Part shown: one piece after another, positions 44,527 through 55,300 of the stretch
Layout: each line of letters begins with the position of its first letter
Position numbering within the stretch: position 1 is the first letter of the stretch
DNA from: Winogradskyella sediminis
GTDB taxonomy: Bacteria > Bacteroidota > Bacteroidia > Flavobacteriales > Flavobacteriaceae
NCBI RefSeq assembly: GCF_003387355.1
Contig: NZ_QUNH01000001.1
Location: forward strand, 506,023 to 570,022
Length of the DNA stretch: 64,000 nucleotides
Direction: 5' to 3'
The notes under the pieces: generated by a model
What the model was told of the DNA's origin: nothing
The model's input: only the letters and a program-made list of their open reading frames with translations
Database searches by the model: none
Position numbers and translations under genes: made by a program

Positions 44527-44659
44527 GTTATCACATTAAGACTGTTGTCGTTATCATTTATTCTTAAATACATTAACCATACGACTTAAACCGTATATAA
44601 AAGCGCATAAGCAGTATTTAAAATCTACTTTTTAGAATATCAATACACTTACGCCTTAT

Positions 44660-44703
44660 AAAACCTATAGCAAATTAACAACAATATATACTATTTTAAC
44701 CTA
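44660..44703. repeat. 44-bp upstream element, copy 2
   Basis: This is a near-identical copy of 43671-43714 (it begins AAAACCTATAGCAAATTA and ends TATTTTAACCTA). It precedes the second secreted paralogue at a similar distance from its -7 box (TAACTTTG, 44786-44793). It was probably copied together with the gene. Confidence 0.6.
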
Positions 44704-44785
44704 CTTATCTACACACCCATATCTTGAGGTTAATTTAGTATATAAACTTACCAATATCGTTGTTTTTCGACAGCTCTATCTACTC

Positions 44786-44793
44786 TAACTTTG
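44786..44793 (+). promoter_or_regulatory. -7 box of the second secreted paralogue
   Basis: TAACTTTG matches the consensus, with TTG at 44760-44762 and a 23-bp spacer. The spacing equals that in copy 1. Confidence 0.55.
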
Positions 44794-44873
44794 TAGTATC
44801 AAATCGTTTAAAAGCTGAAGCTATTTTCCCTAAATCTTAAATTCAGCTTTTGACACGATTAAAATGAAAAATT

Positions 44874-45431
44874 ATGAAAACACTTTTTAAAAACATTTTA
44901 GTATTAGCCGTGCTGTTAGGAACATGCACAGGTTACGCCAATTCAACTATAAACGAAACACCTTCTTCTAAAAGCTTACGCAAGGGAGATCATATCTCTG
45001 TATCTAACAGAGCAGGTGAAGTACTTTACAGTGGACGCATTAACTACAACGGAAACATTGAAAAGCTGTATGATTTTTCTCAACTGGAAGATGGTATTTA
45101 TACAGTAGAAGTAAATAAAGATTTTGAAATTGAAATTAATGCAATTCAAGTAAAAAATCACCAGGTTACATATTTAGAGACTTCAAGCAAAAAGATTTTT
45201 AAACCAGTATTTAGATCTGAAGATTCTAAAGTTATGATTTCAAAATTAGCTATTGACACTAATGAAATGGCTATAGAATTATATTTTGAAGACGACCTTA
45301 TTCACCAAGAAACTATTAAAGGAAAAGAGATTCTAAACCGTGTATACAAATTAGATCCGAACCTTAAAGGCAACTACACTGCAATTATAAGAGCAAATGA
45401 CCGTGTATTTGTTGAAGATTTTAAAATTTAG
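44874..45431 (+). CDS. Secreted protein of unknown function, paralogue 2
   Basis: The 185-aa protein has the same length and layout as its upstream paralogue: signal peptide MKTLFKNILVLAVLLGTCTGYA, then HISVSNRAGEVLYSG, LYDFSQLEDGIYTVEVNKDFEIEI, and a second half ending GNYTAIIRANDRVFVEDFKI. The two proteins differ most around residues 22-36, just after the signal peptide. The gene has its own promoter and terminator, so the pair is a tandem duplication and not one transcript. Confidence 0.85.
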   Translation: MKTLFKNILVLAVLLGTCTGYANSTINETPSSKSLRKGDHISVSNRAGEVLYSGRINYNGNIEKLYDFSQLEDGIYTVEVNKDFEIEINAIQVKNHQVTYLETSSKKIFKPVFRSEDSKVMISKLAIDTNEMAIELYFEDDLIHQETIKGKEILNRVYKLDPNLKGNYTAIIRANDRVFVEDFKI

Positions 45432-45461
45432 ATTATTGTTTATTTATTAGTTTATTTAGTT

Positions 45462-45492
45462 AAAAGTGGGTTGTAGAGAGCCCACTTTTTTT
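45462..45492. terminator. Terminator between paralogue 2 and the radical SAM gene
   Basis: AAAAGTGGG pairs with CCCACTTTT around a 10-base loop, with a T-tract on the plus side. It lies between convergent genes and may serve both. Confidence 0.85.
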
Positions 45493-45494
45493 GT

Positions 45495-46571
45495 TTAAAA
45501 AAGTTTCATTTGACCATCCTTACAAACCTCGTGCAAGTTTGTATTTAACTTAGGCATTGATTTGTTCTTAAAATATTTTAATCTTGCCAACTGCACTAAA
45601 TCATTAATTTGTTGAGCTATTTTGCCCTCGCCTCGCATCCGAACTCCATACCGACTTTCGTTAAGCGTACCACCATGACAACTTTCTATTTGGTTTAACA
45701 CTTTAGCTGCTCTGTCTGGCATGGTTTTATAAATCCAATCCGTAAAAATTTCTCCGATAGTTCCATTTAATCTTACAATGGTATGGCCAATACTCAAAGC
45801 TCCTGCTTCTGAAACAGCTTTTGCCATAGGTAAGATTTCATGACTATTTATAGAAGGAATTAAAGGTGCCAACATCACATTTACAGGAATACCATTATCG
45901 CTTAATTCTTTTACCACTCTAAGTCGCTTTTTAATAGTTGCTGTCCTAGGTTCCAATATTCGCCTAGTATCTTCTGAAACTGAAGTGATAGAAACATTTA
46001 CCGCTATTAAATTATCTTTAGCTAGCGCTTTTAAAATCTCTATATCACGTAAGATTAAAGCATTCTTGGTAATGATACCAACAGGATGTTTATATTTTAA
46101 AAACACTTCTAAACATTGCCTAGTGAGTTCCAATTGCTGTTCTGCGGGCTGGTAACAATCCGTATTACCAGACATCACGATGGTTTGAGCTTTCCAGCTT
46201 TTCTTTTTTAAATGCGTTTCTAATAGTTTCGGAGCTGCTTTTTTAACTAGTATTTTACGTTCAAAATCTAAGCCTGCACTATAACCCCAAAATTCGTGTG
46301 AGTTCCGTGCATAACAATAAATACAACCATGTTCGCAACCTTGGTACATATTCATGGAATAAGCCATACCAACATCTGGACTCGTTACTTTATTGACAAT
46401 CGTCTTTGGAAATACGTTAAGATATTGGGTTTTGTTCTTATCAACAGTTTCACCTTCTTTATGGCAAAATTCTAAGAAATCTTCACGCATTTCGTGAGAT
46501 AATTCAAAAAATTTGTTGTGTGTATTTTGTTGTGCGCCTCTACCTTTAATATTTGATTTGGGATGTATCAT
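45495..46571 (-). CDS. PA0069/SplB-type radical SAM protein
   Basis: The 358-aa protein has the radical SAM cluster motif CEHGCIYCYARN (Cys79, Cys83, Cys86) and the family's VMSGNTDCYQPAE and LAPLIPSINSHEI segments. This family is related to spore photoproduct lyase but its substrate is unknown. It is transcribed alone. An imperfect inverted repeat CATACT/AGTATG overlaps the start codon; its meaning is unclear. Confidence 0.9.
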   Translation of the reverse strand: MIHPKSNIKGRGAQQNTHNKFFELSHEMREDFLEFCHKEGETVDKNKTQYLNVFPKTIVNKVTSPDVGMAYSMNMYQGCEHGCIYCYARNSHEFWGYSAGLDFERKILVKKAAPKLLETHLKKKSWKAQTIVMSGNTDCYQPAEQQLELTRQCLEVFLKYKHPVGIITKNALILRDIEILKALAKDNLIAVNVSITSVSEDTRRILEPRTATIKKRLRVVKELSDNGIPVNVMLAPLIPSINSHEILPMAKAVSEAGALSIGHTIVRLNGTIGEIFTDWIYKTMPDRAAKVLNQIESCHGGTLNESRYGVRMRGEGKIAQQINDLVQLARLKYFKNKSMPKLNTNLHEVCKDGQMKLF

Positions 46572-46728
46572 ACTATAAAATTAGTATGAAAACCGACTGA
46601 ACGTGGCTACAGGTTGTAGTTTTAACATCATCGGTTCTTCAAAAAAAGTATAAAAAAACGACCACAATTGAGCGACCTTATCCGTCAACCCAAAGCAGTC
46701 GTACATTTATAAAATAATAAGTATACCT

Positions 46729-47511
46729 CTATTTCCCTGGAAAATCAGCTTTACGCTTCTCTAAAAATGCCGTAGTACCTTCTACAAAGTCCTCAGTACC
46801 AAAACAGTTTCCAAAGGCTTCTATCTCTACATTAAAACCATTGACACCAGCCTCGTAATTAGCATTAATTGCATGGATTGCTTCACTAATTGCAACCGAT
46901 GAATTTCGCATAATTTTGCTCGCTATTTTCTCTGCTAAAGGCAATAATTCCTCTATTTCAATCACATGATTTACTAAACCATAATTTAAAGCTGTTTCAG
47001 CATCAATCATACCAGCGGTCATTACCATTTCCATAGCTCTACCTTTACCTACCAATTGTGGTAAACGTTGTGTACCTCCATAACCAGGAATTACGCCAAG
47101 TGACACTTCTGGTAATCCCATTTTGGCATTGCTACTTGCCACTCTAAAGTGTGCTGCCATTGCTAATTCCAAGCCACCACCAAGAGCAAAACCATTGACT
47201 GCTGCAATAACTGGAGTACTTAAATTTTGAACAAAATCGAATAATAATTCTTGACCTTCGGCGGCTAGTTGCCCTCCTTGTTCTACATTAAAATCTGCAA
47301 ACTCACTTATATCAGCTCCTGCAACAAAGGCTTTTTCTCCACTTCCGGTAATGATAATTACTTTAGTATTTTCATCGTTATCGGCAGCATCAAACGCATC
47401 GTGTAATTCTTGAATAGTCGCTTTGTTTAAGGCGTTTAACTTCTTTGGTCGGTTTATGGTAATCGTTGTAATACCATTTTGGTGATCGGATAAAATGTTA
47501 TTGTAAGACAT
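46729..47511 (-). CDS. Enoyl-CoA hydratase/isomerase (crotonase family)
   Basis: The 260-aa protein has the crotonase oxyanion-hole segments AFVAGADISEF and NGFALGGGLELAMA, and the catalytic region MGLPEVSLGVIPGYGGTQRLP with the conserved Glu. It hydrates 2-enoyl-CoA in beta-oxidation or related CoA pathways. The length is typical. It is separated from the kinase gene upstream by 55 bp. Confidence 0.93.
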   Translation of the reverse strand: MSYNNILSDHQNGITTITINRPKKLNALNKATIQELHDAFDAADNDENTKVIIITGSGEKAFVAGADISEFADFNVEQGGQLAAEGQELLFDFVQNLSTPVIAAVNGFALGGGLELAMAAHFRVASSNAKMGLPEVSLGVIPGYGGTQRLPQLVGKGRAMEMVMTAGMIDAETALNYGLVNHVIEIEELLPLAEKIASKIMRNSSVAISEAIHAINANYEAGVNGFNVEIEAFGNCFGTEDFVEGTTAFLEKRKADFPGK

Positions 47512-47566
47512 AAATTATTTAATTTTATAGACATTGAGACTAACTCAATGTAACATTTAGTTGCTA

Positions 47567-49021
47567 TTATTTATTAGGAAATGTAACTTTAAAAATCGTT
47601 CCTTTTCCTAGTTGAGAGGTAAAGGTAATACTTCCATTAAAGGTTTCCACAATATTTTTTACCATTCCTAAACCAAGTCCCATACCACTAGATTTGGTTG
47701 TGAATTTTGGTTCAAATATTCTATTTTGAGTTTCTTCTGCTATTCCTGATCCATTATCTTCAACTGTAATAACAGCATTCTCTCCTTCAGTAAAAACACG
47801 AACTTCAATCTTTGGTTCTTCAGTCGTTTCTAGTATCGCCTGAATGCCGTTTTTAACCAAATTAGTGACTACTCTTATAAGTTGGGTTCTGTCGAATTTT
47901 GCTATAATTTCATCTTGTTCTGCATAAAAATGAATATAATCTTCATTAAAAATATCGAGAGCTAATTTTACGATAAGCACCACATTTAACTCTTCGCTTT
48001 GCTGTGCTGGCATTTTAGCAAAATTAGAAAACGCAGAGGCTATAGAGCTCAAAGTATCTATTTGTTGAATTAATGTTTTACTATATTCTTTAAGTTTTTG
48101 AAGAATATTGGGATCATTAGGATCAAATTTGCGTTCAAAGCTTTGCACGGTTAATCGCATTGGAGTAAGTGGATTTTTAATCTCATGCGCTACTTGTTTT
48201 GCCATTTCACGCCATGCTTGCTCTCTTTCGTTAGTTGCCAAAACTACAGCACTAGCCTCAATCTCATCAATCATACTATTGTATGAAATTACTAAACTTT
48301 CTATTTCTTCACTAGAAGATTCAATTTGTATCTTCTTATTGCGCTTTTCTAGTCGTGTTTCATTCATTTTATCACTTATAGTCCGAAGCGATTTGGTAAT
48401 GTATTTAGAAATAAAATAAGCAATAATAATAGCTACTAAAATCAATAGCAAATATGCGTAAGCCAATCGGGTTAAAAATTCTTTTAGCTCTTTATTAAAA
48501 AAGTCATCGTTTTCTAAATATGGTAAATTGAGTATCCCTAAAGTTTTAAACTTCTCATCCATAATATAAGAGTAAGAAGACTGAAATGTTTGACCTGCAA
48601 CCTTATTTTTTAATACATAACGATGCTCTAAAGTGTTGGATAAGGTGTTTAATATTTCGGCATCTAAACACAGGTCTGAAGAATCTCTTTGAATGGTTCG
48701 TTTTGAACTTTTTAATAATTGCCCGTCTAAATCGTACAGATTAATCTGTAGGTTATGAATGGCATCAATTTCAAAAATTTCATCTTTAAATATTAGCGGA
48801 ATATTCTCCGTAGTAACCGGATAAGTCGTTTCTCTAATAACAAAATTAATACTCTGTTTTATGGCTTTTTCTTTTCGCTCTAAGCGCTCACTATGGTATT
48901 CTTTAGCCTCTTCACTGTATTGATAAATTGTAACCGCAGCTATTAAAACTGAAGCTACAAGCACCAACAATATCATCGCTAAATTTATACGCGCTCTTAA
49001 GGAAAGACGTTTTTTATTCAT
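47567..49021 (-). CDS. NtrY-like sensor histidine kinase
   Basis: The 484-aa protein has an N-terminal transmembrane helix (INLAMILLVLVASVLIAAVTI), an extracytoplasmic sensor of about 130 aa, a second helix (AYAYLLLILVAIIIAYFI), a HAMP domain, and the kinase core. The H-box reads VAHEIKNPLTPMRLTVQSFERKF, typical of the NtrY group. The N-box is LVKNGIQAI and the G-boxes are EDNGSGI and GMGLGLGM. No response regulator lies next to it, so it is an orphan kinase here. The signal is unknown. Confidence 0.94.
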   Translation of the reverse strand: MNKKRLSLRARINLAMILLVLVASVLIAAVTIYQYSEEAKEYHSERLERKEKAIKQSINFVIRETTYPVTTENIPLIFKDEIFEIDAIHNLQINLYDLDGQLLKSSKRTIQRDSSDLCLDAEILNTLSNTLEHRYVLKNKVAGQTFQSSYSYIMDEKFKTLGILNLPYLENDDFFNKELKEFLTRLAYAYLLLILVAIIIAYFISKYITKSLRTISDKMNETRLEKRNKKIQIESSSEEIESLVISYNSMIDEIEASAVVLATNEREQAWREMAKQVAHEIKNPLTPMRLTVQSFERKFDPNDPNILQKLKEYSKTLIQQIDTLSSIASAFSNFAKMPAQQSEELNVVLIVKLALDIFNEDYIHFYAEQDEIIAKFDRTQLIRVVTNLVKNGIQAILETTEEPKIEVRVFTEGENAVITVEDNGSGIAEETQNRIFEPKFTTKSSGMGLGLGMVKNIVETFNGSITFTSQLGKGTIFKVTFPNK

Positions 49022-49148
49022 GTTATTAGTCTTGTAGGTAGAATTATCATGTAAATTCTAAGTTTTAAATATAGCAATAATCAAACCAAAGACAGCTATG
49101 TAAAATTTGAAATTCAACAAAACGGAAATTCACCATTTTAAGGCGTCA

Positions 49149-49697
49149 TTACGCGTCTGGATTTTTAGAACGGATATTCTTATATAGTTTAAATCCAAGC
49201 ATAATTAATATACCCAAAACAATAATACCAAGCACACCAAATACCCAATTAATAGTGCTTTTTAAAATGACGAGAAATACCACCGCAAATAGAATAAAGG
49301 TGGCTCCTTCATTCCAAATACGCATAAAGTTAGAGGTCTTTTTCACTTCATCTCGTTGTAGTTGTTTAAAATATAGATGGGTTTTAAAATGGTAGACAAA
49401 TAACAACAATACAAATAATAATTTTATGTGCATCCACCCTTGTTGCAACCAACTTGGCATTAAAATCATTAGCCACACAGCAAATAAAGTTGCTAAAATA
49501 GCCGACGGCCAAGTGATAATATACCAAAGGCGTTTGGCCATTAATTTTAATTGTTTTCCTAAAATTTCCTTTTCAGGTGAGGGTTTGTGAAAAGACTCAA
49601 TTTGATACACAAATAATCTTGGAATATAAAACAATCCAGCGAACCATGTAATGACAAAAATGAGGTGTAATGATTTTATATAATTGTAGTATTCCAT
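49149..49697 (-). CDS. hemJ: HemJ-type protoporphyrinogen IX oxidase (CopD-like)
   Basis: From MEYYNYIKSLHLIF the protein has 182 aa with about five membrane helices. HLIFVITWFAGLFYIPRLFVY and RIWNEGAT match the HemJ family, with the conserved His and Arg near the N-terminus. HemJ oxidises protoporphyrinogen IX, the step before ferrochelatase. The gene is in a hemH-MATE-hemJ cluster, which supports the role over the CopD alternative. The ORF could begin at 49715, but that would overlap the MATE stop; the chosen start leaves a 4-bp gap. Confidence 0.85.
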   Translation of the reverse strand: MEYYNYIKSLHLIFVITWFAGLFYIPRLFVYQIESFHKPSPEKEILGKQLKLMAKRLWYIITWPSAILATLFAVWLMILMPSWLQQGWMHIKLLFVLLLFVYHFKTHLYFKQLQRDEVKKTSNFMRIWNEGATFILFAVVFLVILKSTINWVFGVLGIIVLGILIMLGFKLYKNIRSKNPDA

Positions 49698-49701
49698 AAG
49701 G

Positions 49702-51051
49702 CTAAATTTTAGCAACTAATGTCTTTTTAATTTCTCTATTTAGAAAATAACCAGTAACAATAGTAGATAACACATCTGATATTGGAAACGACATCCAAAT
49801 TCCTAACTCACCGAAATATAAGGGAAGAATATACATCAGAGGAATAAAGAAAATGGCCTGTCTGGTTAAGGTTAACAATAAAGCAGGCAAGGCCTTACCA
49901 ACGGCTTGAAAATATGCTGCACCAATAAGCTGCAAGGCCAAAATCGGTACAGCCGCAAATGCCCAACGCAAGTTACTCGGTGTTTCTCTAATGACATCGG
50001 CATCACTTGTGAATAATTTTGTAATTGTTTGAGGAAACAACATTAAACCAATAAATACAATAGTGCCTAAAATCGTAGCATATTTAATTGCTGTATAAAT
50101 AGTTTCTTTAACACGCTCATAAGCTCCTGAACCATAATTAAAGCCTGCAATAGGAATAAAGCCTTGTGTCATTCCAAACACCGGAAATAAGACAAACATC
50201 ATCATTCTGCCTACAATAGCATAAGCCGTTACTGAAGTTTCTCCACCAAAATTATACAAGGCATTATTAACCAATAAAAACGTGACGCTAACAACAGCTT
50301 GCCTGGCTAAAGTAACAAACCCTAATGAGCCTATTTCAAAAACAATAGCTTTATCTAACCGAAATTGAGAGGTTGTAATTTTTAATTCTGAATTTTCTGA
50401 TAAAAAATACCATAATATAAATAGAAAAGCAACCACATAAGACCCAGTTGTAGCCCAAGCTGCACCAGCCATACCATAGTTTAATACATTTATAAAAAGA
50501 TAATCTAAAACCAAATTCCCTACGGATGGAATAAACATAGCATACATGGCAAATTTAGGTTTACCTTCTGCTCTAATAACATTATTCCCTAGCATTACAA
50601 AACCTAATATTGGCACACCATATAGAATGATTTCATAATATATTTTCGCTGGATCGAATATATTTCCTTTTCCTCCAAACGCCGGAATAAGACTATCAAC
50701 AAAATACAATCCAAATATGGCAAAAGTAACCGTGAACAAAAATGTTAGAGTCAACTGGTTCCCAAAGGTGGTTAACGCTTTTTCAATATTGTTAGCTCCT
50801 AAAGCTCTAGATATAATAGAAGAACCACCTATACCAATCGCCATACCCAATGCCGCAATAAAGAACGACACTGGTAGCACCACATTTATGGCAGCTATCG
50901 CGGTAGGACCAATCCAGTTACCAACAAAAATCGTATCGACTAAAATGTTAAGCGACATCACCAAAATACCTATAGATGCTGGTACGGCTTGCTTAATTAA
51001 CAACTTACCTATTGGTTGTGTTCCTAAATCTTTTGACGATACTTTTGCCAT
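49702..51051 (-). CDS. MATE-family multidrug efflux transporter
   Basis: The 449-aa inner-membrane protein has two MatE repeats with about 12 helices (IGKLLIKQAVPASIGILVM, SSIISRALGANNIEKA, FGMTQGFIPIAGFNYGSGAYERV). It exports drugs or metabolites in exchange for Na+ or H+. It overlaps the ferrochelatase stop by one base and sits between two heme genes; export of a tetrapyrrole is an untested idea. Confidence 0.92.
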   Translation of the reverse strand: MAKVSSKDLGTQPIGKLLIKQAVPASIGILVMSLNILVDTIFVGNWIGPTAIAAINVVLPVSFFIAALGMAIGIGGSSIISRALGANNIEKALTTFGNQLTLTFLFTVTFAIFGLYFVDSLIPAFGGKGNIFDPAKIYYEIILYGVPILGFVMLGNNVIRAEGKPKFAMYAMFIPSVGNLVLDYLFINVLNYGMAGAAWATTGSYVVAFLFILWYFLSENSELKITTSQFRLDKAIVFEIGSLGFVTLARQAVVSVTFLLVNNALYNFGGETSVTAYAIVGRMMMFVLFPVFGMTQGFIPIAGFNYGSGAYERVKETIYTAIKYATILGTIVFIGLMLFPQTITKLFTSDADVIRETPSNLRWAFAAVPILALQLIGAAYFQAVGKALPALLLTLTRQAIFFIPLMYILPLYFGELGIWMSFPISDVLSTIVTGYFLNREIKKTLVAKI

Positions 51052-52088
51052 TATTCGGCTTTAATTTCAGCGGTTGCCCATTCTTCAGTAATATTGGCCA
51101 ATACCTCAGCAAAATCATCGCGATCGTTAAGACAAGGAATAACCGTAAATTCTTTACCTCCCATTTCGTGGAAGATTTCTTCACCTTCCATCGCAATTTC
51201 CTCTAAAGTTTCTAAACAATCACTTACAAAAGCCGGAGTTACAATAGCCATTTTTTTAATGCCTTCCTTACCCATTCTTTCAATTGTACGGTCGGTATAA
51301 GGTTTTAACCATGGATCAAAACCAAGTCTAGATTGAAAAGTAGTGGAATACGTTCCATTTTTTAAACCTAATTTTTTCGCTACATTTACTGTGGTGATTT
51401 CACACTGATGACGGTAACAAAACTCATGTTGTTTACTGCCTTTTTTGAAACAGCATTTCCCATTCATTTTACAATTACCATTCGTGATATCACTTTTTCT
51501 AATATGGCGTTCTGGCACTCCGTGGTAACTAAAAAGAATATGCTCGTAATCTAAATCATTTAAAACTTCACCAATACTTTTTGAAAGCACGTTGATATAA
51601 TCTTCACGATGGTAAAACGCAGGTGTACGGGTAATTTTCACCTCTGGAAAATGTTCAGCAACCAATTCATCGACCTTAACATCAATCGTTTCGGTTGTTG
51701 CCATAGCAAATTGCGGATATAGTGGAATGGTCTTAATTTCGGTACACCCTTTATCTACCAACTCTTGTAGTCCCTTTTTAATCGTCATGCTACCATAACG
51801 CATGGCTAATGCTACAGGATAATCTACTTTATGCTGAAGTTTTTCTTGAAGGCGTTCTGAAAGTACAATTAACGGAGAACCTTCATCCCACCAAATTTTC
51901 TGATAAGCTGCTGCAGAGGCTTTTGGTCTGGTATTCAAAATAATACCCTTTACCAATAACGTACGTGCTAAAAGCGGAACGTCTATAACCCGCTCATCCA
52001 TTAAAAATTCACCGAGATATTTCTTTACATCCTTTGGACTTGGACTATCCGGAGACCCTAAATTGACTAATAAAATTCCTTTTGACAT
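51051..52088 (-). CDS. hemH: Ferrochelatase with Cys-rich segment
   Basis: From MSKGILLVNLGSPDSP the protein has 345 aa. The ferrochelatase signature FSYHGVPERHIRKSD contains the catalytic His, and later GFDPWLKPYTDR and VVTPAFVSDCLETLEEI-like segments hold the second active-site Glu. Just after the signature there is a Cys-rich stretch with five cysteines at 206, 212, 213, 224 and 229. It inserts Fe2+ into protoporphyrin IX. The start at 52103 (MKRKSM) is too close to the -7 box TACTTTTG (52114-52107), which supports the start at 52088. Confidence 0.95.
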   Translation of the reverse strand: MSKGILLVNLGSPDSPSPKDVKKYLGEFLMDERVIDVPLLARTLLVKGIILNTRPKASAAAYQKIWWDEGSPLIVLSERLQEKLQHKVDYPVALAMRYGSMTIKKGLQELVDKGCTEIKTIPLYPQFAMATTETIDVKVDELVAEHFPEVKITRTPAFYHREDYINVLSKSIGEVLNDLDYEHILFSYHGVPERHIRKSDITNGNCKMNGKCCFKKGSKQHEFCYRHQCEITTVNVAKKLGLKNGTYSTTFQSRLGFDPWLKPYTDRTIERMGKEGIKKMAIVTPAFVSDCLETLEEIAMEGEEIFHEMGGKEFTVIPCLNDRDDFAEVLANITEEWATAEIKAE

Positions 52089-52106
52089 GCTTTTTCTTTT
52101 CAATTA

Positions 52107-52114
52107 CAAAAGTA
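52107..52114 (-). promoter_or_regulatory. -7 box of hemH-MATE-hemJ
   Basis: On the minus strand the sequence TACTTTTG matches TAnnTTTG, 18 bases before the preferred hemH start. It helps to decide that start. Confidence 0.55.
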
Positions 52115-52310
52115 CGATACAAATGGCAATTCTTAATTATGGATTGTATTGCTTTTATTTATGCTACTATTTTAAAATATTTCATAGGCTTTACAGTTAT
52201 ATGCTCTACATAAGATATTTTTATTTTGAACTTTTAATCGCGTTTCAAATTATTCTATAGGGCTGTTAAAAGGATTTAAATATCTTTACAAGCCTTGACG
52301 AAATTTTATT

Positions 52311-55300
52311 ATGAAAAAAACCGCATACATACTTCTTATTTTATGTTCTTCGTTATCTTTTGCCCAACAGCAATACCAGAGCTTACTGTGGAAAATTACC
52401 GGAAATGGCTTAGAACAACCATCTTACCTCTACGGCACTATGCATGTAAGCAAAAAAGTAGCCTTTAGGTTAGACGATGTGTTTTACAAAGCTTTAAATG
52501 ACAGCGATTGCATAGCTTTAGAATCTGACCCAACCACATGGCCAGGTTTTAACTACGACATGATGCAAGGCCAAATGGCAGCTTACAATAATTACAACGA
52601 AGATTTTTACACCAACCTCTTTAAACTTACCCATCCTGAAGAAATGGCAATAAGAGGTTCGGTACGTATGGACAATAATGCGGTAAATGCCTATCTGTAC
52701 AGAAAAAGTGGGTCTTCAGATAATTTTGAAGAAGAAACGTATTTAGATATGTTTATTTTTCAAGCTGGAAAGAAAAACAACAAAAAAATATACGCTTTAG
52801 AAGATTTAGAAGAGTCAAGATACTTAACTACAAAAGCCGCATATAACGCCAACAAAAAAGAATTAGATCCTTGGATTCAAAAATTATACGCTAAAGAAAA
52901 TGCCTATTTAATTCAAGAAAACTTATATCGCGACAGAAACTTAGACTTGTTAGATTCTATAGGTGCTGGTGTAAATACCGAATTCTTTAGAGAAAACATG
53001 CTCTATATCCGAAATGAAAATATGGTAGTTTCTCTCATAAAATTAATGCCAACACAATCCGTATTTGCCGGAGTGGGAGCCGCACATTTACCAGGAGAGC
53101 ATGGCATGATTAATATGTTGCGTCAACGCGGCTACACCGTAAAAGCCTTAACATCCGCACAAACCGATTACAGCAGAACAGAAAAAACAAAACTCGATAG
53201 TCTTTTTGTAACCCCAGAACTACAAAAACGCAGCACTCCAGACGGGTTTCTCAGCATTAATACTTATGATGAGCTCCGTGAATTTTCTTATGGTGGACAA
53301 AAATATTACTTAGATCCAGACATGACTAATGGTGCTTATTTAACGTTAAATAGAATTAGCCGATTTACCTATTTGCCTAATGATAAAACGAACATTACAC
53401 TTAAAGATATCGACCATTTATTATACGAAGACATTCCTGGTGACATTGTTAAAAAAGAAACCTTAACACATCCTTATCCTGGGATTAGTATCGTTAATAA
53501 AACAAAAAAAGGAGAGTTTCAGAAGTATCATATTTATGAAACACCTTTAGAAATAATTATTATAAAATTTGCAGGACGTAGCGATTTTGTACTTAAACAT
53601 GAAGGTAAAATATTCAACACTTTAACACTAAAGCAACCTTCCGACAGTACAACTTTATTTGTATCACCCAAGAAAAAATTTCAAGTTAAATTTCCTAAAT
53701 ATTACATTACTAGTAATATGCACAACTACGGAAAGAAGCTACTCGAAGGCTATAAAAATGGTGCTTACTATTTTGTTGAAGAAGCCGTTTTAAACGACCT
53801 AACCTATATTGAAGAAGATAGTTTTGAAGCCAAATACTTTCATCATGCCTTATATAAAAACTACAAGTTAACAGAAGCCGAAGGTGGTTTTAAAGCAGGA
53901 GATTACAGAACTTACGAATCTAATGCCATTTTAGACCAAGACAGTAACAAAAGACTCTATTTAAAAACCATTGTAAAAGATGGCAGCTACTACTTATTGG
54001 GTTATGTTGGCACAAATGAGGCCGGTAAATCTCAGTTTTTCAAATCTTTTACATTTAACAAAACAGACTATTCTGGATTTGAAATAGTTAAGGACACCTC
54101 CTTACATTTTTCAGTAAAAACAAATGGAAAAGCACCGCTACCAAATCCTTATAATTACAATTACAACGGAAAAAAAGCCAAGGATTATGAACAGACCATA
54201 AACGAAACCGTTTATTCTACAAATGCCAATGAGGAAATTTCTGTATCGAGAACCAAGTTTCACGATTTACAAATGTTTCACAATGTAGATAGCCTATGGA
54301 AAAATTTAGAAGACAAAATCAATAACAAATCAAAATACTATAAGTCTGAAAAAGCTTACCACATTAGCAAGCGCTCTTCTTCAAAAAAGGGTGAGATATA
54401 CACGCATCAATTTACCTATTCAGATTCATTAAGTGCCAAACACGTTTTAGTAAAAAACATCTTAAAAGAAGGTGTGCTTTACGAACTAAAAACATTGGTA
54501 GATTCTGTTAGTGGTCCATCTTCGTTTGTTACCGAATTCTACGAATCCTTTACACCAAAAGACACGCTATTGGGTAAAAGTGTATTAACTGATAAAACCA
54601 ATTTGTTTTTTAAAGCATTGCAGGCTAATGACAGTTTGGTCTTTGAAGCTTATGACCTCATTAAATTCAAAAAACATAATAGTAAAGATATTGTTTCAGT
54701 TCTTAAAGATTTTGAATTTGACAAAGAACGACTAAACATTAAATCCTATCTCGTAGAACAACTTATTAAAATCGATTTAAAAAACAATTTACCATTTATA
54801 AAACAGCTCTATCACGATAGTTATTATGACCCTCAAACTCAAACAGCTATTTTAGAAGGCTTGTTAGATTCAAATAAAAAAGAAAATTATAAAATCGCAT
54901 TAGAGCTTATGGAGCGCGATTTACCTCTAGGAAGTGTAGGCGGAATGTTTTATAATTACAATAGAAAAGACTCATTAGCGTTAAAAGCATCTTTATTTCC
55001 TAAAATATTAGAATACAGCACTATTTCTGAATATAAACAACCCCTTTACACCTTATTAGCAAAAGTAAAAGACAGCGGATTGGTAAAACCAAAAACTTAT
55101 AAAAAGTATAAAAGTCAGCTGATAAATGATGCTAAAATGGAAATAAAGCGCAATTTAGGAAATACTAATAATTACGGTTATAATTCGTATTCTCATAATT
55201 TAGCAACCTATGTAAGATTGATTTTTCCATACAGAAAGGAAAACAAAGCTCAAGATTTCTTTGAAAAACTACTAAATGTAGATGACACCAATGCTCTTGT

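Noticed and set aside
46569..46588. CATACT/AGTATG inverted repeat over the radical SAM start codon as a riboswitch or operator
   Set aside because: A six-base AT-rich repeat is expected by chance and no promoter element is aligned with it.
48108..48419. 103-aa plus-strand ORF opposite the histidine kinase
   Set aside because: It lies wholly inside the kinase core coding region and looks like a complement artefact.
50717..51064. 115-aa plus-strand ORF opposite the MATE gene
   Set aside because: It is antisense to MATE helices; its hydrophobic character reflects the complementary strand.
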